Shown here one piece after another: positions 58,211 through 64,000 of a stretch of 64,000 nt of DNA. Under the pieces are notes generated by a model, which saw only the letters and a program-made list of their open reading frames with translations, did no database searches and had not been told where the DNA came from. The translations under genes were made by a program, and so were the position numbers. Origin of the DNA: WHSW01 sp963705955 (GTDB lineage Bacteria; Actinomycetota; Thermoleophilia; Solirubrobacterales; 70-9); NCBI GenBank assembly GCA_963705955.1, contig CAVPLH010000006.1:620001-684000 (forward strand), written 5' to 3'. Numbering within the stretch: the first letter of the stretch is position 1; every line of letters begins with the position of its first letter.

Positions 58211-59808
58211 ATGAAAGTGGCCGGCGCCGAAGTTCATGGCCCTGTCGAAGAGCGTTTTGATGAGGTTCTGACCCCCGGGGCAATGGACCTGTTGGCTGCC
58301 CTTCATGGTGAGCTGGAGGAGCGTCGCCGCGAGTTGCTGCAGGTGCGTCAGCTCGGACAAGACGAACTGGATGCCGGTGCCCTGCTCGGCTATCCGCCCG
58401 AGACTCGCAGCGTGCGTGAGGGAGCGTGGGAGATCGCACCTCCACCGACTGACCTCGTCGACCGTCGCTCGGGGGTCAACCGGCCCCACCACCCGCAAGA
58501 TGGTGATCAACGCGCTCGGGTCGGGCGCACGCGGCTACATGGCGGACTTCGAGGACTCCACCTCCCCGACCTGGGCCAATCTCCTCCGGGGTCAGGTGAA
58601 CCTCGCCGACGCGATCCGGCGGACGATCTCCCACGTCGAGCCTGATGGGACCGAGTACCTTCTCGTCGACTCACCCGCGACGCTGCTGGTGCGGCCGCGG
58701 GGCCTTCACCTCCCGGAGAAGCACGTGATCGTCGAACGGGCGAGCGGTTGCGGGCGCGTTCTTCGACTTCGCGCTGTTCGTCCACCGCAACGCGACGGAG
58801 CTGATCGAGCGTGGCTCGGGACCGTACCTCTACCTCCCAAAGCTCGAGAGCCGTCACGAAGCTCGGCTCTGGAACGACGCCTTCTGCATCGCCCAGGACG
58901 CCCTCGGCGTACCGCACGGGTCGATCAGAGCGACCGTGCTCATCGAGACCGTCCCGGCGGCGTTCGAGATCGAGGAGATCCTCTACGAACTCCGCGATCA
59001 CTCGGCCGGCCTCAACGCGGGGCGTTGGGACTACATCTTCTCGATGATCAAGCGCTTCCGCTCGCGTCCGGACTTCGTCCTTCCCGATCGCGATCAGGTG
59101 ACGATGACGGTCCCTTTCATGCGCGCCTACACGGACCTCGCTCGTGCGCACCTGTCACCGTCGCGGGGCGCACGCGATCGGCGGCATGGCGGCCTTCATC
59201 CCGAGCCGCCGCCGCCCGGAGATCAACGAACGGGCGATCGCGAAGGTGCGCGAGGACAAGCGGCGGGAGGCGAGCGACGGGTTCGACGGCACCTGGGTCG
59301 CCCACCCGGACCTGGTGGCGGAAGCCACGGACGGGTTCGACAGGGTCTGGGAGAGCGGCCCAACCAGGTGGGACGTCGACGCGACGAAGACGCCGTTGCG
59401 GCTGCCGATCTCCTCGACGTCCCGTCCACACCGGGGACGCTCAGCGAGGACGGCCTGCGTAACAACATCAACGTCGGGATCCAGTACATCTCGTCCTGGC
59501 TGAGAGGCAATGGCGCGGCGGCCATTCACAATCTCATGGAGGATGCCGCGACCGCGGAAATCGCACGCGCGCAGGTGTGGCAGTGGGTGCGGCACGGCGC
59601 CCAGCTCGAGGACGGACGGCCGGTCACGCGGGAGTTGGTCCGCGAGCTGGCAGGCGACGAGCTGGAGAAGATCCGTTCCGAGGTCGGCGGCGAGTTCTTC
59701 TACGCCGAGGGCCGCCCGAAGGAATCGCGCGACCTGTTCGAGCAGGTGGCGCTGTCGGATGACTTCGTCGAGTTTCTCACGCTTCCGGCGTACGACCACA
59801 TCGACTAG
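58211..59808 (+). pseudogene. aceB: malate synthase A, several frameshifts
   Basis: GAGGGGACG precedes the ATG. Pieces in changing frames together cover a whole malate synthase: VEERFDEVLTPGAMDLLAAL, RKMVINALGSGARGYMADFE and DSTSPTWANLLRGQVNLADA, ATLLVRPRGLHLPEKHVIVE, YLYLPKLESRHEARLWNDAF, SIRATVLIETVPAAFEIEEI, NAGRWDYIFSMIKRFRSRPD, CHRRGAHAIGGMAAFIPSRR, GLRNNINVGIQYISSWLRGN and NLMEDAATAEIARAQVWQWV, ending at 59808. Breaks lie near 58487, 58738, 59155 and 59365. All catalytic regions survive, so consensus error is likely. The enzyme joins glyoxylate to acetyl-CoA to give malate. No isocitrate lyase is present, so it probably drains glyoxylate from the upstream pathway. Confidence 0.8.
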
Positions 59809-59964
59809 GAGTACGGGCATCTGTTTCCCGGGAGCCGTGATGAGGCGCGGGCCAGGATGGATGCCTACCTTGAGCACGACGGGCCGAGATGCCGAGGACG
59901 CCCCGCGGGACAATTACCCTCTCACCCAGCGCACCCAGGCGCCCCGCACCTACCGCCCGGGGCC

Positions 59965-60240
59965 ATGACCGGCCCGGACGGCGATTCCCACGGGGCACCG
60001 GCCGTCGATCCGCCGATCTCACTGGAGTTCACCGACGCCTTCACCGACGCGGACGGAACGCCGGTCGCCGACATGCCTGTCAACACGGTCACCGTCCAGC
60101 TGACCGAGCGCGAAGGCGGAACTCGGGGGAGGTGCGCTCGGCACTCGATCGTCCCGCAAGGACATGGAGCGGTGGGTGAGCACAGGCACGCGTGAGGGCT
60201 GCAACAGGCAATCGCCCAAAATGGACGTCCTCCTCGGCCC
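59965..60240 (+). pseudogene. C-terminal fragment of an AHSA1/SRPBCC protein
   Basis: LEFTDAFTDADGTPVADMPV, NTVTVQLTEREGGTR and, in another frame, DMERWVSTGTREGCNRQSPK with MDVLLG reproduce the second half of an AHSA1 protein (the usual end reads MExxxxxGxxEGxxxAxxQMDxLL). The N-terminal half is absent and at least one indel is present. It is not a copy of the intact gene at 19811. It lies just past malate synthase and marks the edge of the catabolic island. Confidence 0.5.
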
Positions 60241-60310
60241 TGAACGCGGGATGTCGTTTCGGGAGTCTCGGTCGTCCTCCTCTTAGCTGATCGCCGTACG
60301 GGTCCTGTCG

Positions 60311-61457
60311 TCAACCCCCCATTCGCAGCTGCGCGCGTAGCCGGTCGATCTGGCGCTGCATGCGCTCGTTCTCGGCGAGCAAGCGCCGCTCGATCGCGCT
60401 CGGCCGCGGTGCCCGCCCGCTCGCCGTCCCGAGCTTGCCCGCTGAGTTGATCACCACGGGCTGCGTTGGCCGCCGACCGAGACGCCGCTCACCCCGGCGA
60501 TAAAGGCGGCGGTCTGCTTGGCGTTGGTGCCGATCCGGATCGTCCCCGACTCCCCGGCGACGCCCTGATGGGCGATGTCGACGTTGTCCGAGCCCGTGGT
60601 CAGGTTCTGACCGGCGCCCGAGCCGAGCGCGAGGTTTGCCGATCCGGTCGTGTTCTGGCGCAGCGCCCGGTAGCCGCTCGCGGTGTTGTCGTGGCCGGTC
60701 GTGTTCTGGACGAGCGCGTTTCTGCCCGTCGCGACGTTCGCGTTCGCGGTCGTGTTCGCCTGCAGGGCGTTGTTTCCGAGCCCCACGTTGTTGATCCCGG
60801 TCGTGTTGGCCGTCAGCGCGTTGAAGCCGCTCGCCAGGTTGTCGTGGCCGGTGGTGTTGGAGAGGAGCGCGCTAGAGCCGCTGGCGACGTTGCTTGACCC
60901 AGTGGTGTTAGACACGAGCGCGTTCCAGCCGTTGGCGACGTTGTCGTGGCCGGTGGTGTTAAGCCCCAGCGCCTGGTGACCGGTCGCGACGTTGTTGTTG
61001 CCGGTCGTGTTGGAGGCCAGTGCGTTGCGGCCGCTGGCGACGTTTGCGCTCCCGGTGGTGTTCAGGTTTAGCGCCGATGTGCCGGTGGCGACGTTGTTGA
61101 AGCCGGTGGTGTTGTCGCGCAGCGCCTGGGAGCCCGTCGCGGTGTTCCAGTTGCCGGTCGTGTTGGCGTTCAGGGCGCCGTCCCCGATCGCTGCGTTGCT
61201 GACGCCGCTGGTCAGGTTGGGCATCACGACGCGGCCCAGGCCGACGTTGTCGACGCCGGTGAAGGTCGCGTTGAAGAAGATCTCGCCGGCGCCGACGTTG
61301 AAGTTGTTGTCGACGTAGACGCTGCCGGTGGCAGCGAGGCTCGGCGATGCGCTCGCGCCGAGGCCGATCGCACTGAGCGCGAGGGCGATATCGTGATTCG
61401 GAACCGGCGCCGGAGCGCGGTTCGCTGACAGGGACGGGAACTGGGCTTGGCAGTCAT
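60311..61457 (-). CDS. secreted repeat protein, YadA-head-like beta-roll with coiled-coil end; two frameshifts
   Basis: The start is the ATG at 61457 (GAGGGGAAG upstream): MTAKPSSRPCQRTALRRRFR, then after one indel near 61388 the signal core IALALSAIGLGASASPSLAA. The mature protein begins GSVYVDNNFNVGAGEIFFNA and continues into about eleven 17-residue repeats of the form NTTGxxNVAxGxxALxx. IRIGTNAKQTAAFIAGVSG follows. Near 60468 the frame breaks again and joins TQPVVINSAGKLGTASG and a helical heptad-like tail (ERRLLAENERMQRQIDRLRA), ending at 60311. The repeats resemble the trimeric YadA head and phage-fibre beta-rolls; the tail could trimerise. A surface adhesin or fibre is likely. Confidence 0.75.
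60590..61170 (-). repeat. 51-bp tandem coding repeats (17-residue units)
   Basis: About eleven in-register units, each encoding NTTG-x2-N-V-A-x-G-x2-A-L-x2, lie within the beta-roll gene. NTTG and the N(V/L)A(T/S)G core are the most constant parts; the two variable pairs would face outwards. The units are diverged at DNA level, not identical, so this is not a recent expansion. Confidence 0.85.
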
Positions 61458-61691
61458 TCTTGACTTCCCCTCGGATCGGTTGGGCGGAGGCCAAGCGGCG
61501 CGTCTCGGTGGTCGCGAGTGAGTTGCCGTCGAGGCGTCCGTTCCGCGTGGACGAGGCGAGCCTATCCCGGCTTTCCGCCGTCGCCAAGCGGGTCGAGACC
61601 GCGCTCGGGCGATCATCGTCGGGCAACGCTTCGGCCGAGCCTCCGACTGTGTAAGCGCTTCCCCCATTGCCCCCTCGGATAGCCTCAGCCG

Positions 61692-62051
61692 ATGGAGACG
61701 ATCAACGGTTGCTTCGTGTTTTCCCCGCCGCAGACGCCCGGGCCCATCGAGGTCGGCCCTGCCGAGACGGATGGCGCTTATCGCGTCCAGGTCGGGATAT
61801 TTCCCGCCGGAGAGCCCGGCCCGCCGCCCCACATTCATCCTCACACCGACGAGGCCTTCTACCTAGCCGAAGGGCAGGCCACGTTCCTGCTCGGCGATCG
61901 AGAGCTGGCCGTCGAGCCGGGCTCGGTGGTGGTCGTGCCCCGAGGCATGCCCCACACGGTGTGGAACTCGGGCGCGGATGCGGTTCGCGGGCTGATCATC
62001 ATCTCGCCGGGCGACGCCGACCATGTGTTCGTCAAGGTCGACGCCGGCTGA
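61692..62051 (+). CDS. cupin-domain protein
   Basis: 119 residues. VGIFPAGEPGPPPHIHPHTD and EAFYLAEGQATFLLGDRE form cupin motif 1 (HxHxHxxE-like: HIHPHTDEAFY), and GSVVVVPRGMPHTVWNSGAD motif 2 with its His. It is a one-domain metal cupin of the quercetinase/germin-like type with unknown substrate. It is divergent from the beta-roll gene and followed by photolyase. Confidence 0.87.
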   Translation: METINGCFVFSPPQTPGPIEVGPAETDGAYRVQVGIFPAGEPGPPPHIHPHTDEAFYLAEGQATFLLGDRELAVEPGSVVVVPRGMPHTVWNSGADAVRGLIIISPGDADHVFVKVDAG

Positions 62052-62171
62052 GCACCGCTTGGACGACGAGGGGTAGGGCGCGAACCTCGGACCGGGGGTC
62101 CGGCGCTCGGCGACTACGTCAATCAACCGGACCTCGGGCGACTGAGTCGCCTCCCGACTAGCCTCAGCAGG

Positions 62172-63498
62172 GTGAAGACGTCGATCGTCCTCTTCACCCG
62201 CGACCTCCGCCTGCACGACCACCCGGCGCTAAGGGCGGCGGCGCGGCACTCGGATCGCGTCGTGCCGGCCTTCGTGATCGACGACCGGCTCGTCTGCGGC
62301 CGCCCGGGGACGCCGAACCGGCTGGCCTTCCTGCGCGAGAGCCTCCGGGACCTCAACCGCTCGCTGCGCGACCGCGGCTCGGCGCTCGTCATCCGGCGCG
62401 GCGACGTCGTCACGGAGGTGATCGCGCCTCGCGAGCGAGTGCGATGCCGAGGGGGTCTTCATGAGCGAGGACGTCAGCGGCTATGCGCGCAGCCGCCGGC
62501 GACGCCTCGAGCGAGCGTGCGAGGACGCGGGCCTGTCCCTGAAGACGTTCGAGGGCGTCACCGTCATCCCGCCGGGTGAGCTCACTCCGGCGTCCGGCGA
62601 CCACTACCGCGTCTTCACGCCGTACTGGCGGGCTTGGAGAGCGGCGACGAAGCGAGAGGTGCTCGGCGCACCGCGAAAGCTGCGCTCGCCGTCGCGGCTG
62701 CGGCAGGGGCGGATACCCCGGCTCGCGGACCTCACCCGTGAGGACCCCGCGAACGACCTGCCGCTCGGCGGCGAGTCAGCGGGTCGCGAGCTCCTCAGTC
62801 GGTGGCTTCGGAACGGCGCGCGGCAGTACGTCGACCGGGCCGACGACCTGCCGGCGGACGCCACGTCGCACCTGAGCCCGTACCTGCACTTCGGCTGTTT
62901 ATCGGCCAACGAGGTGCTCGCGCGGGTGGACGAGCGCACGGGCCTCGAGGAGTTCGCCCGGCAGCTCTGCTGGCGTGACTTCCACCACCAGGTGATGGCG
63001 GCACGGCCGGACATCCCCTACAACGACTACCGGAAGCGCGATCGCCGCTGGAAGAGCCCGCGAGGCCATCTCGACGCGTGGAAGGAGGGCCGGACCGGCT
63101 ATCCGATCGTGGACGCCGGCATGCGCCAGCTCGCCGATCAGGGCTTTCTGCCGAACCGGGCCCGCCTGATCGTCGCCTCCTTCCTCACCAAGACCCTCGA
63201 CATCGACTGGCGGGCCGGCGCGATCCACTTCGAGAGCCTGCTGGTCGACGGCGACCTCGCCAACAACGTCGGCAACTGGCAGTGGGTGGCGGGCACGGGC
63301 AACGACACCCGGCCGAACCGCGTGCTCAACCCGATCCGGCAGGCCCACCGCTTCGACCCGGACGGCGCCTACGTGCGGCGCTTCGTGCCGGAGCTCGCCC
63401 GCCTCGAGGGCAGGGCGATTCACGAGCCCTGGAAGGCCGATCCGGCCGAGCGCGAGCGACTCGACTACCCGGAGCCGCTCGTGCCTCCGCCGAACTAG
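62172..63498 (+). CDS. phr: deoxyribodipyrimidine photolyase, one frameshift
   Basis: From a GTG at 62172. TSIVLFTRDLRLHDHPALRA and VVPAFVIDDRLVCGRPGTPN are the N-terminal antenna domain. Near 62424 one extra G disrupts the frame; removing it joins TEVI to RLASECDAEGVFMSEDVSGY. The FAD domain then follows: HLSPYLHFGCLSANEVLARV, FARQLCWRDFHHQVMAARPD, GRTGYPIVDAGMRQLADQGF, NRARLIVASFLTKTLDIDWR and DGDLANNVGNWQWVAGTGND. The last is the photolyase FAD/Trp signature. The enzyme repairs UV pyrimidine dimers using light. About 441 residues, the usual class I length. Confidence 0.9.
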
Positions 63499-64000
63499 CC
63501 GCTCCGCGGCCGTCTTGACCCCAGAGTCCTCGGCGAGCGCCCGGCGGAGCGCCTCGGCGAACGACACCGGCTCGATGCCGAAGGGCTCCGCTCCCGACGG
63601 ATCGGTGACGGTCGTGGGCGTGGAGAGCCCCTCGATCAGGGGCCTCGCGACCCCGGCGTCGACCGGGGTGACGAGGCCGATCCACAGCGACGAGAGCCAG
63701 GGGGTGAGCAGGGGCACGGGAACCCGCGGCCTCGGATTGGTTCCGAGCGCATCGGCCATCCGGTCGAGCATGTCGCCGTAGGAGAGGACGTCGGGGCCGC
63801 CGATCTGGATCTCACGGCCCGTCGACTCAGGCAGGTCGGGCGCCTTGTTCAGATAGGCGATCACGTCGTCCACCGCGATCGGCTGGGTCGGCGTCGAGAG
63901 CCATGACGGCGCGATCATCGCCGGCAGCCGCTGGACCAGGTAGCGGAGCGTCCGGTAGGACTCGCTGCGCGCTCCCACCACCATGGCCGCCCGGAAATAG
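63499..64000 (-). CDS. NAD(P)-binding NmrA/SDR-a-like protein, 5' end outside the window
   Basis: The frame enters from beyond base 64000 (YFRAAMVVGARSESYRTLRY) and reads LVQRLPAMIAPSWLSTPTQP, IAVDDVIAYLNKAPDLPEST, REIQIGGPDVLSYGDMLDRM and PLLTPWLSSLWIGLVTPVDA. These match the C-terminal half of NmrA-like epimerase/dehydratase proteins (QPI.V.DV and GGPDVLSY motifs). The Rossmann start is missing. The true stop is unclear: the same frame stays open over the antisense of photolyase to 62899, whereas a +1 frame stops at the photolyase stop codon, so the end given is approximate. Confidence 0.72.

Noticed and set aside
60590..61170. Regular 51-bp repeats that could suggest a CRISPR or satellite array
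   Set aside because: The period is a multiple of three, the units encode a consistent 17-residue motif and the DNA copies are diverged. It is a coding beta-roll, with no spacers and no cas genes nearby.
62899..63498. Extension of the last minus-strand gene across the photolyase
   Set aside because: The frame stays open but has no NmrA-family content there and is antisense to conserved photolyase motifs. I end the gene at the photolyase stop and mark the end as uncertain.

Overview
This window is high-GC DNA of an actinobacterium. The closest fit by gene content is a soil member of the class Thermoleophilia (Solirubrobacterales/Gaiellales type). The signs are secreted proteins that carry an SDIVDGEVKTADIGNN-type segment after the signal peptide, tandem TolB-like propellers with FSPDG repeats, small right-handed-helix and SdrD-like secreted proteins, RTX-like proteins beside a Tat-exported phospholipase C, and many stand-alone SnoaL, VOC and SRPBCC proteins. 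This placement comes from recognising protein types; no marker gene was compared.

Layout. 1-9.7 kb: end of an acid phosphatase, an alpha/beta hydrolase, a methyltransferase, tRNA-Cys, a sulfotransferase and several secreted or broken surface proteins. 9.7-17.2 kb: a multicopper oxidase with two inserted metal-binding modules, a beta-lactamase-fold hydrolase, SnoaL proteins, a cupin, methyltransferases and small membrane proteins. 17.2-26.1 kb: two paralogous surface proteins, a propeller protein, a four-gene ArsR operon whose genes all overlap by 4 nt, a DHFR-like reductase, two TolB-like propellers and an SMP-30 lactonase. 26.1-35 kb: TetR with two operator-like sites, a DUF294 nucleotidyltransferase coupled to an exonuclease, an ECF sigma factor with a SnoaL tail, VOC proteins, a 2OG oxygenase, NfeD, an RTX protein coupled to phospholipase C, and tRNA-Val. 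35-60 kb: a catabolic island. 60-64 kb: a repeat-rich beta-roll surface protein, a cupin, a DNA photolyase and a partial NAD-binding protein.

The catabolic island (about 35.7-59.8 kb) is the most interesting part. It is bounded by an IclR regulator with a truncated M20 peptidase on one side and malate synthase on the other. It holds an acetamidase, an MFS exporter, a complete NitT/TauT-type ABC importer, an isochorismatase-fold amidohydrolase, an MR/MLE enolase, an opine-dehydrogenase-like enzyme, a 4-OT tautomerase, a VOC protein, a dipicolinate-synthase-A homologue, an FAD amine oxidase, a creatinase-like protein lacking metal ligands, an SDR, an ACMSD-like decarboxylase, a hydantoinase and an Atz/Trz-type deaminase. 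Most are on one strand, with 4-nt overlaps or strong Shine-Dalgarno sequences. The families fit uptake and stepwise opening of a cyclic ureide or similar N-heterocycle, release of an amino acid, its oxidation to glyoxylate, and capture by malate synthase. The substrate is inferred, not shown.

Many otherwise well-preserved genes are split by a single-base insertion or deletion, often in short G/C/T runs. This looks more like residual consensus error in an assembled genome than biological decay. I therefore give such genes as one full-length feature with the break position. Genes with several breaks are marked pseudogene, although they may be intact in the organism. No transposase, integrase, CRISPR array or replication origin was seen.
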